Assembly (NCBI RefSeq): GCF_030264275.1
Contig: NZ_CP127165.1
Location: 2,530,001 to 2,594,000, forward strand
DNA length: 64,000 nt
Reading direction: 5' to 3'
Source of the DNA: Marivivens sp. LCG002
GTDB lineage: Bacteria; Pseudomonadota; Alphaproteobacteria; Rhodobacterales; Rhodobacteraceae
The position numbers and the translations under genes are program-made. Shown here in pieces: positions 41,151 to 50,041 of the stretch (the first letter of the stretch is position 1; every line of letters starts with the position of its first letter). The notes under the pieces are model-generated. The model was not told the origin of the DNA, did not search any database, and was given only the letters and a program-made list of their open reading frames with translations.

Positions 41151-43547
41151 TTATCCGCGGAGCGTGCCGCCCGTCGCCTTTGTGACCTTCTCGACGATCT
41201 TGGCCGAAACAGCCTCAAGGTCCTTTTCGGTCAGCGTCGCCTCTTTGGGCTGAAGCCGCACTGTGATGGCGAGCGATTTCTTGCCCTCGCCAAGGCTGCC
41301 GCCGATGAACTCGTCGAACACCCGCACGTCTTCGATCAAAGCCTTATCGGACCCCAAGGCCGCATTCACGAGGGTCAGAGCCTCGACATCCGCATTCACA
41401 ACAAATGCAAAGTCACGCTCGACCGCCTGAAGCTCCGAAGCCTCGAGAGCAGGGCGCGAAGCCGAGGTGTTCTTGGGCAGCGGGATTTCCTCGAGATAGA
41501 TGGTAAAGGCGACAGCCGCGCCCTTGATGTCCATCTCGCGCAGGATCTTGGGATGCAGTTCACCGAAAATACCGAGAACCTTTTTCGGTCCAAGGCAAAT
41601 CTGGCCATGACGTCCGGGGTGCCACCATTCGGCCCCGTTGCGCATGATCTGGACCCGCGCAGGCGCACCGACCGAAGCCAAGATCGCTTCAATGTCCGCC
41701 TTGGCGTCGAACACATCGACAGCGCGGCTTGCGCCATGCACATCCTTGGGCCCGTTACGACCGATCAGAACCCCTGAAAGCGCAACATGCTGTTCACCCG
41801 GTTCGCCGCCGTGGAACGCGGTCCCGACCTCGAACAGCGCCAGATCTGCAAACCCGCGTGCCTGATTGCGCGCCGCCGCACGCAAGAGACCCGGAAGCAG
41901 GTCAGGCCGCATATGGCTCATATCGCTGGAAATCGGGTTCTCGAGACGGGTCGCATCGGTGCCACCGCCGAAAAGCGTCGCCGCCTTCTGGTCGATGAAC
42001 GAATAGGTCACGCATTCATTATAGCCGAGTGACGCCGCCATACGGCGCGCAACCGAGGTGCGCACCTGAAGCGGGGTCAGGATCGGCTTGGGCACGCCAG
42101 CCGAAGCACGGCGCAGCGGCTTGCCTTCAAGCTTGGTCAGAGAGGCGATACGCGCCACTTCCTCGACGAGGTCAGCCTCGCCCTGAACATCCGAACGCCA
42201 GCTCGGCACATGGGCCATATCGCCTTCCATACGGAACCCGAGCGCGGTCAGCGTCTGGCGCTGCTCGCTTTCGGGAATATCCATCCCGACAAGGCTCTGA
42301 ACCCGCTTGGCATCAAGCTTGTAGGCACGGGCAAAGTTCGGAACACCGCCCGCGACCACCATCTCCGAGGCCTCGCCGCCCGCATGATCCACGATCATAC
42401 GCACCGCGTGCTCAAGCCCCATTGGCGTGAACTCGGGATCGACACCGCGCTCGAAACGGTAGCGTGCGTCCGAGTTGATCTTGAGCGCACGGCCCGTCAA
42501 TGCGATCTGGACAGGGTCCCACCACGCGCTCTCGACAAAGACGTTGACCGTCTCTTCGGTCACGCCCGAGTGCTCGCCGCCCATGATGCCCGCAATGCTC
42601 TCGACGCCGTTGTCGTCGGAAATCGCCATCGCGCCCGCAGGAAGAACATAGGTCTTCTCGTCGAGCGCAAGGATCTCTTCTCCGCCCTTGGCGCGGTGCA
42701 CCCGAAGGTTGCCCTTGACCTTATCCGCGTCAAAGACGTGCAGCGGACGGTTCTGGTCAAAGGTGAAATAGTTGGTCACATCCACAAGGAACGAAATCGG
42801 GCGCAAACCGATCGCCTTGAGCGCCTGCTGGAGCCATTCGGGCGAAGGCCCGTTCTTGACACCCTTGATGAGGCGACCCGTGAACAGCGGACAGCCGTCA
42901 AGCGTATCCTCGTCGATCGTCACCTTGATATCGCTTTCAAAGCTCGCAGGCACAGCTTCGACTGTGCAAGGCTTGAGCTTGCCCAATCCCCGCGCAGCAA
43001 GGTCACGCGCAATACCGCGCACGCCCAGAGCATCGCCACGGTTCGGCGTAATCGCGATCTCGATCACAGGTTCGACCTTGGACGGATCATTGGCCGACAG
43101 CCAGTCGGCAAAGCTCTCGCCCACTTCGCCCGAAGGAAGCTCGATAATCCCGTTATGCTCGTCCGACAGCTCAAGCTCGCGCTCCGAGGCCATCATGCCA
43201 AAGCTCTCGACCCCGCGGATTTTTCCGACGGAAATGGTGATATCGAGACCGGGAATATAGGTGCCGGGCTTGGCCAGAACCACGGTGATGCCTTCGCGGG
43301 CGTTGGGCGCGCCGCAGACGATCTGGGTTTCGCCATCGGCGGTCATGACCTTGCAGACCCGAAGCTTGTCCGCATCGGGGTGCTGCTCGGCGTGCACGAT
43401 CTTGGCGATCTGGAAATCGGCCAGCTTGGCGGCGGGGTTCTCGATCCCCTCCACCTCAAGCCCGAGGTCGGTCAGCGCTTCTGCGATCTCGTCAACAGAG
43501 GCGGTCGTATCGAGGTGTTTCTTCAGCCAGGAAAGGGTGAATTTCAT
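41151..43547 (-). CDS. pheT: Phenylalanine-tRNA ligase beta subunit
   Basis: A 798-residue subunit of the alpha2-beta2 synthetase. Domains in order: an N-terminal region (MKFTLSWLKKHLDTTASVDEIAEALTDLGLEVEGIE), a tRNA-binding OB domain (IAKIVHAEQHPDADKLRVCKV), the B3/B4 editing domain that clears mischarged Tyr, B5, a class II-like core (inactive), and a C-terminal ferredoxin-fold anticodon-binding domain (ERDFAFVVNADVEALTLVNAALG). Length is typical. It follows pheS after 66 bases on the same strand and shares its operon. Confidence 0.97.
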   Translation of the reverse strand: MKFTLSWLKKHLDTTASVDEIAEALTDLGLEVEGIENPAAKLADFQIAKIVHAEQHPDADKLRVCKVMTADGETQIVCGAPNAREGITVVLAKPGTYIPGLDITISVGKIRGVESFGMMASERELELSDEHNGIIELPSGEVGESFADWLSANDPSKVEPVIEIAITPNRGDALGVRGIARDLAARGLGKLKPCTVEAVPASFESDIKVTIDEDTLDGCPLFTGRLIKGVKNGPSPEWLQQALKAIGLRPISFLVDVTNYFTFDQNRPLHVFDADKVKGNLRVHRAKGGEEILALDEKTYVLPAGAMAISDDNGVESIAGIMGGEHSGVTEETVNVFVESAWWDPVQIALTGRALKINSDARYRFERGVDPEFTPMGLEHAVRMIVDHAGGEASEMVVAGGVPNFARAYKLDAKRVQSLVGMDIPESEQRQTLTALGFRMEGDMAHVPSWRSDVQGEADLVEEVARIASLTKLEGKPLRRASAGVPKPILTPLQVRTSVARRMAASLGYNECVTYSFIDQKAATLFGGGTDATRLENPISSDMSHMRPDLLPGLLRAAARNQARGFADLALFEVGTAFHGGEPGEQHVALSGVLIGRNGPKDVHGASRAVDVFDAKADIEAILASVGAPARVQIMRNGAEWWHPGRHGQICLGPKKVLGIFGELHPKILREMDIKGAAVAFTIYLEEIPLPKNTSASRPALEASELQAVERDFAFVVNADVEALTLVNAALGSDKALIEDVRVFDEFIGGSLGEGKKSLAITVRLQPKEATLTEKDLEAVSAKIVEKVTKATGGTLRG

Positions 43548-43613
43548 ATCTCTTGTCCAATTCGGCCTGCGGGCTTTCGGTCCCGCACATTTCGTTCAAG
43601 CGCTCGGCGCCAC

Positions 43614-44684
43614 TTAGCGGCTCAGCCCACCATGGAGGGTCGGCACGTCAAGTGCCGAGAACCCGTAATGACGGAGCCAGCGAAGGTCGCTGTCAAAGAA
43701 GGCCCGCAGATCGGGGATGCCGTATTTCAGCATGGCGATACGGTCGATGCCGATCCCGAAGGCAAAGCCCTGATAAATGCTCGGATCGATCTTGGCGGCA
43801 GCAAGCACCTTTGGGTGCACCATGCCCGATCCAAGGACTTCGAGCCAGTCGTTGCCCTCGCCCACAGTGACAGAACCGTTGTTCCACTGGCACTGGATGT
43901 CCACTTCGGCCGACGGTTCGGTAAAGGGGAAGTGCGAGGCGCGGAAGCGGGTCTTGACCTTGGTGCCGAAGAACGCCGAAAGGAATTCCTCCAGAACCCA
44001 TTTGAGGTTCGCCATGGAAATATCGGTGTCGATGGCAAGCCCTTCGACCTGATTGAACATCGGCGTATGGGTCTGGTCATAGTCGGCGCGATACACTCGG
44101 CCGGGCGAAATGGTGCGGATCGGAGCGCCTTGGGCCTCCATCGCGCGGATCTGCACGGGTGAAGTATGGGTGCGCAGCACGTGCGGCGGACGGTCATCCC
44201 CCTCGGCACGGTGGGTATAGAAAGTGTCCATTTCCGCGCGCGCAGGGTGGTGACCCGGAATGTTGAGCGCGTCGAAGTTATACCAATCGCTTTCGATCTG
44301 CGGACCCTCGGACACGGCAAAGCCCATATCCGCGAAAATCGCGGTCACTTCCTCGGTCACTTGGCTGATCGGGTGGATCGACCCCACACGGCGCGGACGG
44401 GTGGGCAGCGTCACATCAAGCCATTCCGAACGCAGACGCTCGTCGAGCGCGGCATCAGCCAGCGCGGTCTTTTTCGCGGCGAGCGCGCTGTTGATCTCGT
44501 CCTTGAGCGCGTTGAGCGCGGGGCCTGCGACCATGCGCTCTTCGGGGGACATCTTGCCCAGCTCGCGCATCTGAAGGCTGATCTCGCCCTTCTTGCCCAA
44601 AGCGGCCAGACGCACGTCCTCGATCGCGGCTTCGTCCGAAGCGGCGGCAATCAGGCCGAGGTATTTCGATTTAAGGTCTTCCAT
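43614..44684 (-). CDS. pheS: Phenylalanine-tRNA ligase alpha subunit
   Basis: A 356-residue catalytic subunit charging tRNA-Phe. An N-terminal coiled coil (about 1-85) is followed by the class II core: motif 2 [41 protein letters not shown], and motif 3 [22 protein letters not shown]. The start at 44684 (MEDLKSKYL) matches family length; the frame is open to 44930. It lies downstream of rpmI-rplT but is separated from them by a terminator, so it probably has its own promoter. I see no T-box or leader peptide. Confidence 0.97.
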   Translation of the reverse strand: MEDLKSKYLGLIAAASDEAAIEDVRLAALGKKGEISLQMRELGKMSPEERMVAGPALNALKDEINSALAAKKTALADAALDERLRSEWLDVTLPTRPRRVGSIHPISQVTEEVTAIFADMGFAVSEGPQIESDWYNFDALNIPGHHPARAEMDTFYTHRAEGDDRPPHVLRTHTSPVQIRAMEAQGAPIRTISPGRVYRADYDQTHTPMFNQVEGLAIDTDISMANLKWVLEEFLSAFFGTKVKTRFRASHFPFTEPSAEVDIQCQWNNGSVTVGEGNDWLEVLGSGMVHPKVLAAAKIDPSIYQGFAFGIGIDRIAMLKYGIPDLRAFFDSDLRWLRHYGFSALDVPTLHGGLSR

Positions 44685-44791
44685 ATCGTGCCCTTCGATC
44701 TTTTCTTGCACGGCAATTACCGCGCCGGCCCGTATCGCACAAGGACTGCGACCCATTTGGCCGGTATTTGAGGGCACCTGTGGCCCAAACG

Positions 44792-44818
44792 AAAAAGGCC
44801 GCCCCATGGGACGGCCTT
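44792..44818 (-). terminator. Terminator of rpmI-rplT
   Basis: AAGGCCG (44795-44801) pairs with CGGCCTT (44812-44818), with inner CCC/GGG around AT. The minus strand then has TTTTTCG. It lies 20 bases beyond the rplT stop. Confidence 0.83.
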
Positions 44819-44838
44819 CAAATCGGTCAGCGGGGCGA

Positions 44839-45204
44839 TTAGGCAGCCAGAGCAGCCTTTGCTTTTTCGGCAATCGCGTTAAACGCTTCGGGCTCGTGAA
44901 CGGCGAGATCGGCAAGAACCTTACGGTCAACTTCGATACCGGCTTTGGCCAGACCGTTGATGAACTTCGAATAGGTCAGCGATTCGTCAAATGCACGGAC
45001 AGCTGCGTTGATACGCTGGATCCACAGAGCGCGGAAGTTGCGCTTGCGGTTCTTGCGGTCACGAGTTGCGTACTGGTTGGCCTTGTCTACGGCCTGACGG
45101 GCAACTTTGAAGGTCCGGCCGCGGCGGTCATAATAACCTTTTGCAGCGTCAAGGACTTTCTTGTGACGACGATGGGTAACGGTACCACCTTTAGTGCGCG
45201 ACAT
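44839..45204 (-). CDS. rplT: 50S ribosomal protein L20
   Basis: A 121-residue L20, needed early in 50S assembly. [51 protein letters not shown] is the basic N-terminal extension and [47 protein letters not shown] the globular domain. GGAGG lies about seven bases upstream of the ATG. It follows rpmI by 13 bases. In other bacteria L20 represses its own operon by binding the leader; no leader structure was identified here. Confidence 0.97.
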   Translation of the reverse strand: MSRTKGGTVTHRRHKKVLDAAKGYYDRRGRTFKVARQAVDKANQYATRDRKNRKRNFRALWIQRINAAVRAFDESLTYSKFINGLAKAGIEVDRKVLADLAVHEPEAFNAIAEKAKAALAA

Positions 45205-45217
45205 TGTTCAGGCCTCC

Positions 45218-45418
45218 TTAGCGGTCGTAGGGCATGTAGGATTTGACGATCTTCGCGTCGGGCGCGGAGAGTGTCGTGGTCCCACGTGCGTCACGAATGA
45301 ACTTGGTAGTGCGCTTGATCATGCCGTGGCGTTTGCCGGCCTGACCTGCTTTTACCAGACCGGAGGCGGTCACTTTGAAGCGCTTTTTGGCGCTCGATTT
45401 GGTCTTCATCTTGGGCAT
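45218..45418 (-). CDS. rpmI: 50S ribosomal protein L35
   Basis: A 66-residue basic protein, [33 protein letters not shown] at the start, ending KSYMPYDR. The start at 45418 is chosen because GAGGAG is six bases upstream; the in-frame ATG at 45424 directly abuts that site. It is cotranscribed with rplT. infC, which usually precedes rpmI, is not here; the upstream genes are a small membrane protein and pyk. Confidence 0.97.
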   Translation of the reverse strand: MPKMKTKSSAKKRFKVTASGLVKAGQAGKRHGMIKRTTKFIRDARGTTTLSAPDAKIVKSYMPYDR

Positions 45419-45526
45419 TTTCATCTCCTCTTACGAGTTGGTGAATTACGCGCGACTCGGCATGCCACAAGCCGGACGCACGGGTTGAAGCGGCCGTGTA
45501 GGACAGCTTCGCTCTATTGGCAAGCG

Positions 45527-45748
45527 CTAATTGATATAGCGCCCGATCACCCGAACAAAGGCGTTCGGAATATCGTTGATCGTATAGGTGCGGTGCTGGA
45601 GCGCATAAACGACCATGAAGCCCGCGACCATGATAACGATAGAGGCCGCGCGGGGAGCGCGGCCTTCCGAAATGGCACCGACGATAGACGGAAGCGACAG
45701 GGCACCAAGAATGATCCCGATGACAAGATAAAGATCAGCGTCCATCAT
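45527..45748 (-). CDS. Small hypothetical membrane protein
   Basis: A 73-residue protein with two hydrophobic segments, about residues 6-24 (LYLVIGIILGALSLPSIVG) and 36-52 (AASIVIMVAGFMVVYAL), joined by a short basic-acidic loop (AISEGRAPRA). The C-terminal tail HRTYTINDIPNAFVRVIGRYIN is polar. GGGGGAA lies just before the ATG at 45748. It starts 30 bases after pyk on the same strand and is probably cotranscribed with it. I recognise the pattern as a common short protein next to pyk in this group, but know no function. Confidence 0.8.
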   Translation of the reverse strand: MMDADLYLVIGIILGALSLPSIVGAISEGRAPRAASIVIMVAGFMVVYALQHRTYTINDIPNAFVRVIGRYIN

Positions 45749-45778
45749 TTCCCCCAAAGGTTGAACTCGGGGACGACC

Positions 45779-47224
45779 TTACTCTGCTTCCGAGCTGAGA
45801 ATCAAACGTTCTGCACAAGGTGCCACGCGAAGAATGTTCGTCGACCCCGGCGTGTTGAACGGAACGCCTGCGGTCACGACGATCATATCGTCCTCGGTCG
45901 CGCCAAGTTCGGACTTGGTCGCACGCACAGCCGCGATCACTGCCGTCTTGAAGCGGTCGACCTCGCCCGTCAGCACGGTGTTCACACCCCATGACAGAGC
46001 AAGACGACGCGCGGTGCGATCCAGAGTGGTCAGAGCGATGATCGGCACACGCGGACGCTCGCGCGCAACAAGAAGCGCGGTCTTGCCCGACTGCGAATAG
46101 CAGCAGATGGCTTTGACGTTGGTCTTTTCCGCGATCTCGCGGGCCGCAGCAACGATACCGTCGGCAACGGTGGCGTGCTCGATACGGCGCGAGCTTTCGA
46201 TGATCTCGACATAGGTCGGATCGGATTCGACCTGAGCGGCAACGCTGCTCATGGTGGTGACGGCTTCGACGGGGAACTGACCAGCGGCCGATTCCGCCGA
46301 AAGCATGATCGCATCCGCACCTTCGTAAATCGCGGTCGCAACGTCCGACACTTCGGCGCGGGTGGGCATCGGGCTTTCGATCATCGACTCGAGCATCTGG
46401 GTTGCAACGATGACGGGCTTACCGGCCGCGCGGCTTTTGCGGATAAGACGCTTCTGGATCGGCGGAACGTTCGAAACGGGAAGTTCCACACCCAGATCGC
46501 CGCGCGCCACCATGATACCGTCCGAAACCGCAAGGATTTCATCAAAGGCCTTCACAGCGGCAGGCTTTTCGATCTTGGAGAGGATCGCAGCGCGACCCTT
46601 GGCCAGAACACGGGCCTCTTCGACGTCGGCGGGACGCTGGACAAACGAAAGCGCAAGCCAGTCGACACCCAGCTCGCACACGAACTCGAGGTCCTTGCGG
46701 TCCTTTTCCGACAGAGCGGCCAGCGGCAGCACAACGTCGGGAACGTTCACGCCCTTGCGGTTGGAAATGGTGCCGCCCACGATCACTTCACAGTTCGCAA
46801 AGTCGCGACCGCAGTCTTTGACCTTGAGACGGATCTTGCCGTCATTGACGAGAAGCGAGGCACCGGGTTCCAGCGCGTCAAAGATTTCCTTGTGCGGAAG
46901 ACGCACGCGGGTCGCATCGCCTTCGGCTTCATCGAGATCGAGACGGAAGTCCTGACCGACGACCAATTCCTCTTCGCCGTTCGCAAAAGTGCCGACGCGG
47001 AGCTTGGGCCCCTGAAGGTCGGCAAGAATGCCGATCGGCGTACCGCAATCCTTCTCGACCTGACGGATGATGTCATAGCGCTCTTTGATTTCGTGGTGGA
47101 TGCCGTGGCTCATATTGAGGCGGAACACATCCGCACCGGCTTCGTGCAAAGCACGGATCATCTCATAGCTCGAAGAAGCGGGCCCGAGGGTGGCAACAAT
47201 CTTTACGTTACGGTGGCGATGCAT
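45779..47224 (-). CDS. pyk: Pyruvate kinase
   Basis: A 481-residue glycolytic enzyme making pyruvate and ATP from PEP and ADP. It begins RNVKIVATLGPASSSYEMIRALHEAGADVFRLNMSHG, has the active-site signature ILSKIEKPAAVKAFDEILAVSDGIMVARGDLGVELP with the catalytic Lys and metal-binding Glu/Asp, then NVPPIQKRLIRKSRAAGKPVIVATQMLESM, and a C-terminal regulatory domain (ICCYSQSGKTALLVARERPRVPIIALT). It is divergent from the DUF1244 gene; the small membrane-protein gene follows on the same strand. Confidence 0.97.
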   Translation of the reverse strand: MHRHRNVKIVATLGPASSSYEMIRALHEAGADVFRLNMSHGIHHEIKERYDIIRQVEKDCGTPIGILADLQGPKLRVGTFANGEEELVVGQDFRLDLDEAEGDATRVRLPHKEIFDALEPGASLLVNDGKIRLKVKDCGRDFANCEVIVGGTISNRKGVNVPDVVLPLAALSEKDRKDLEFVCELGVDWLALSFVQRPADVEEARVLAKGRAAILSKIEKPAAVKAFDEILAVSDGIMVARGDLGVELPVSNVPPIQKRLIRKSRAAGKPVIVATQMLESMIESPMPTRAEVSDVATAIYEGADAIMLSAESAAGQFPVEAVTTMSSVAAQVESDPTYVEIIESSRRIEHATVADGIVAAAREIAEKTNVKAICCYSQSGKTALLVARERPRVPIIALTTLDRTARRLALSWGVNTVLTGEVDRFKTAVIAAVRATKSELGATEDDMIVVTAGVPFNTPGSTNILRVAPCAERLILSSEAE

Positions 47225-47498
47225 ACGGCGTTCCTAGTCTGTCGTCTCGACGTGGCCGTTAGCGGTAACGACCGATTTGGCCCCTTATTGCGCAAAACGT
47301 CTCGGGTCTCAACTGCATAAGACTTAAGGAGCACTTGGAACGCAAAAAATTTGGGGTTCTGGGCGAAAAAGCCCGATCTGGGGCTTTCCTACTCCGAATA
47401 TGCGCCCCAAGTAACACCAAAGCGACACCTTGGCCCAAGACTTTCGCGTATTTTACAGGCACCTTGCCCCGCAAGAGACCGACTCAAGAGGGAAACCC

Positions 47499-47813
47499 AT
47501 GGACGATCAGACCCGCATCGAACTCGAAGCAGCCGCCTTCCGCGCCCTACGCGAACACCTGATGGAGAAACGCACCGACGTTCAGAACATCGATCTGATG
47601 AACCTTGCAGGGTTCTGCCGCAACTGCCTTAGCCGCTGGTATCAAGAAGCCGCAAACGCACGCGGCATCGACATGACCAAGGACGAAGCCCGCGAGATTT
47701 ATTACGGCATGCCCTATGACGCCTGGCGCGACAAATTCCAGACCGAGGCCGATACAGGCAAGCAGGAAGCCTTTAAAAAGGCCTTTGCCGAGAACGTCGG
47801 CGACACCAAGTAA
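47499..47813 (+). CDS. DUF1244 domain protein
   Basis: A 104-residue protein of the DUF1244 family, small helical proteins common in alphaproteobacteria. It has FRALREHLMEKRTDVQNIDLMNLAGFCRNCLSRWYQEAA, with a CxxC pair in a helix, and MTKDEAREIYYGMPYDAWRDKFQ. Function is unknown; the Cys pair could bind a metal, but that is a guess. AAGAGGGAAA precedes the ATG at 47499 by a few bases. It is divergent from pyk and ends at a terminator shared with the aminotransferase gene. Confidence 0.88.
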   Translation: MDDQTRIELEAAAFRALREHLMEKRTDVQNIDLMNLAGFCRNCLSRWYQEAANARGIDMTKDEAREIYYGMPYDAWRDKFQTEADTGKQEAFKKAFAENVGDTK

Positions 47814-47818
47814 CCAAA

Positions 47819-47851
47819 CAAAAAGGCCCCCGAAAACCGGAGGCCTTTTTT
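47819..47851. terminator. Bidirectional terminator between DUF1244 and the aminotransferase gene
   Basis: AAAAGGCC (47821-47828) pairs with GGCC plus T run (47842-47849), with inner CCG/CGG pairing around AAAA. Strong A and T flanks on both sides. Confidence 0.88.
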
Positions 47852-47869
47852 CTTGGCACTCGCCAAAGA

Positions 47870-48733
47870 TCAGATCGCAGCCTTGCGGCTCTCTTCGAGA
47901 TAGATCTCGCGCAGACGCGCCGCAACGGACCCCGGTTTACCCGTGCCGATGGCCGCACCGTCGATCTCGACCACAGGCATCACGAACGTCGTCGCAGAGG
48001 TGACGAATGCCTCGTCCGCCTCTTTCGCCTCGTCGATCGTAAAGAGCCGCTCTTCCACCTGCATCTGCGCTTCTTTGGCGAACCGCAAAACCGCAGCGCG
48101 GGTGATCCCGTGGAGAATATCGTTGCTAAGCTGGCGCGTGATGATCGTGTTGCCCTTGACGATATAGGCGTTGTTCGAGGTGCCTTCGGTCACGAAACCA
48201 TCTTCGACCATCCAAGCGTCATCGCAGCCCGCCTTCTTGGCCATCATCTTACCCATCGACGGATAGAGAAGCTGGACCGTCTTGATATCGCGGCGGCCCC
48301 AACGGATGTCGTCGACCGAAATCACCTTCATCCCCGTTTTCGCGGCGGGGCTATCGGCCAGACCGGGCTTGTTCTGGGTAAAGAGAACGATGGTCGACGG
48401 CGTCACTGCGGGATCAGGGAACACGAAATCACGATCGCCGGGTGCGCCGCGGGTGATCTGGAGGTAAACCATCCCCTCTTCGATCCCGTTCTTGGCGACC
48501 AATTCGCGGTGGATCGCCAAAAGCTCGTCCTTGGTCACGGGCGACGCCATGTCGAGCTCGCTCAGCGACCGTTCAAGGCGCACGGCATGGCCTTCGAAAT
48601 CCACCAGCTTGCCGTCAAGCACGCTGGTCACTTCGTAAACGCCGTCCGCCATAAGGAAACCGCGATCAAAGATCGAAACCTTGGCTTCGGTTTCGGGGAG
48701 ATATTCGCCGTTTACATAGACAATGCGAGTCAT
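47870..48733 (-). CDS. dat: D-amino-acid aminotransferase
   Basis: A 287-residue PLP enzyme of fold type IV. It begins MTRIVYVNGEYLPETEAKVSIFDRGFLMADGVYEV, has ITRGAPGDRDFVFP, the PLP-Lys in RDIKTVQLLYPSM, the cofactor-Glu motif FVTEGTSNNAYIV, and LHGITRAAVL binding the phosphate. These favour D-alanine transaminase over branched-chain aminotransferase and 4-amino-4-deoxychorismate lyase. It makes D-glutamate from D-alanine, or the reverse. AAGAGGAAA precedes the ATG. Confidence 0.9.
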   Translation of the reverse strand: MTRIVYVNGEYLPETEAKVSIFDRGFLMADGVYEVTSVLDGKLVDFEGHAVRLERSLSELDMASPVTKDELLAIHRELVAKNGIEEGMVYLQITRGAPGDRDFVFPDPAVTPSTIVLFTQNKPGLADSPAAKTGMKVISVDDIRWGRRDIKTVQLLYPSMGKMMAKKAGCDDAWMVEDGFVTEGTSNNAYIVKGNTIITRQLSNDILHGITRAAVLRFAKEAQMQVEERLFTIDEAKEADEAFVTSATTFVMPVVEIDGAAIGTGKPGSVAARLREIYLEESRKAAI

Positions 48734-48814
48734 AGCAGTTTCCTCTTAAAATGACGCATGCGTCATGGGTCAACTGCTGCCTTGCGTCAAGCCTCAAGGC
48801 GACCCGCCACCGCT

Positions 48815-49345
48815 TTAATGCAAAAGCCGGTCCAAATCCATTTTGAGAATGTTGAGAGAAGAGCTCACTTCGATGAGATGGGATACGAGCCGCCCCAAAA
48901 GCAAAAGCTCTTGCTGAACCTCGTACGGTATCGCGCCTTTCTTTTCAAAGTCGAACACCACGATCGATCCATAGCGTGCGCCTTCGGCTCCAAGCCCGAC
49001 GAGACAAAGACAACTCGGCGCAAAGACCTCACCGTCCACGACGACCGGTTCGACCTGCGACCCGAAATAGTTCTCCCCATCGGGAATATCCACAAAAGCA
49101 GGATACTGGCGCCCGTCTTGGGCAATTGGGGCGTTTCGTGCAATCCAGTCAGGATCACCATGAGAGCCGATGGCAACCTGCTTATCGCGCAAATTCAAGA
49201 ACACGCGCGCATCACTGCGCGACGCCAAATGGCACGCCAGTTTGGCCAACTTGTCGAAAATCGGACTGGGCGACATCGCGAGGTTCGCAAGATCCGCTTC
49301 GTCTTCCAACTGGCCAAGGACCTGATGAAAGCTATCCCGCACCAT
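48815..49345 (-). CDS. GAF-like domain protein, second of a tandem pair
   Basis: A 176-residue soluble protein that looks like one GAF-type domain flanked by helices. ASRSDARVFLNLRDKQVAIGSHGDPDWIARNAP matches the strand-turn-strand of the neighbouring gene's product, followed by an extended VDIPDGENYFGSQVEPVVVDGEVFAPSCLCLVGLG (the access-type loop and central strand) and SIVVFDFEKKGAIPYEVQQELLLLGRLVSHLIEVSSSL (last strand and long helix). No kinase, GGDEF or DNA-binding part is present. The start is three bases after the stop of the upstream paralogue. Ligand and partner are unknown. Confidence 0.65.
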   Translation of the reverse strand: MVRDSFHQVLGQLEDEADLANLAMSPSPIFDKLAKLACHLASRSDARVFLNLRDKQVAIGSHGDPDWIARNAPIAQDGRQYPAFVDIPDGENYFGSQVEPVVVDGEVFAPSCLCLVGLGAEGARYGSIVVFDFEKKGAIPYEVQQELLLLGRLVSHLIEVSSSLNILKMDLDRLLH

Positions 49346-49348
49346 CGC

Positions 49349-49864
49349 TCACCTATTCACCAGACTGAACACATCACCCAGTATCAACTTGAGCGAAGCT
49401 TTCGTGCGGATCATCTCGCCCGCAATTTCGGCAAGATCGACCATTGTTCGTTCTTGCTCTTGCGATACGGCTTTAAGCCGACGCTCGGTAAACACACCGA
49501 TAAATCCGACAAACTCGCCATAGAGGTAAATGCCCGCGCTGAGCCAAGTCTTGGCGCTCGCATAAGTGCCGTTTACGAGCGGGGAAGCGGGAAAGGCGGC
49601 ATCGACGTCTGGACTCCAAACAATCGGTTGATTCAACTGACGACTGGCCATCGTCTTTTTGAACGCATCAAGCGCGACCCCATAAGAGCCGATCACTGTC
49701 ACATTGTCTTGGTCAAGCAGGGCAACAAAAGCCGCATCATAATCGGTCGAAAGCGCAGCGAGTTCTGCGATCCAGTCAAAAGAGGCACTGCCCTCTAGAT
49801 CGAGGCCTGCCAAAACAGCTTGCCCAGACCCCACACGCAGAAGTTTCTTTAATGTTGTGCCCAC
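49349..49864 (-). CDS. GAF-like domain protein, first of a tandem pair
   Basis: A 171-residue soluble protein resembling one GAF domain: FDWIAELAALSTDYDAAFVALLDQDNVTVIGSYG (helix and first strands), a middle with NQPIVWSPDVDAAFPASPLVNGTYASAKTWLSAGIYLYGEFVGFIGVFTERRLKAVSQEQERTMVDLAEIAGEMIR, the typical GAF central strands and final helix. The start is a GTG at 49864 with only a weak binding site. It is probably cotranscribed with the paralogue just downstream. No signalling output domain is fused. I cannot name a family function. Confidence 0.65.
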   Translation of the reverse strand: MGTTLKKLLRVGSGQAVLAGLDLEGSASFDWIAELAALSTDYDAAFVALLDQDNVTVIGSYGVALDAFKKTMASRQLNQPIVWSPDVDAAFPASPLVNGTYASAKTWLSAGIYLYGEFVGFIGVFTERRLKAVSQEQERTMVDLAEIAGEMIRTKASLKLILGDVFSLVNR

Positions 49865-50041
49865 AATATTTACTCGGCCCTCGAATTAACCAGCGACAGC
49901 GGGGGGTAGGTATAGATTTAAGGAACGGATTCCAATAAGACATCGTAGGCACATCTCTCTCTTTCGTATCGAAAAACCGATCCGAAAGAGCGCGAATGAG
50001 ACAGGCTAGCACCCTCAGGTTGCGCGATTCAACCGATGATA

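Noticed and set aside
42210-44162. 650-codon plus-strand frame opposite pheT/pheS
   Set aside because: It spans two essential genes in antisense and has no recognisable domain.
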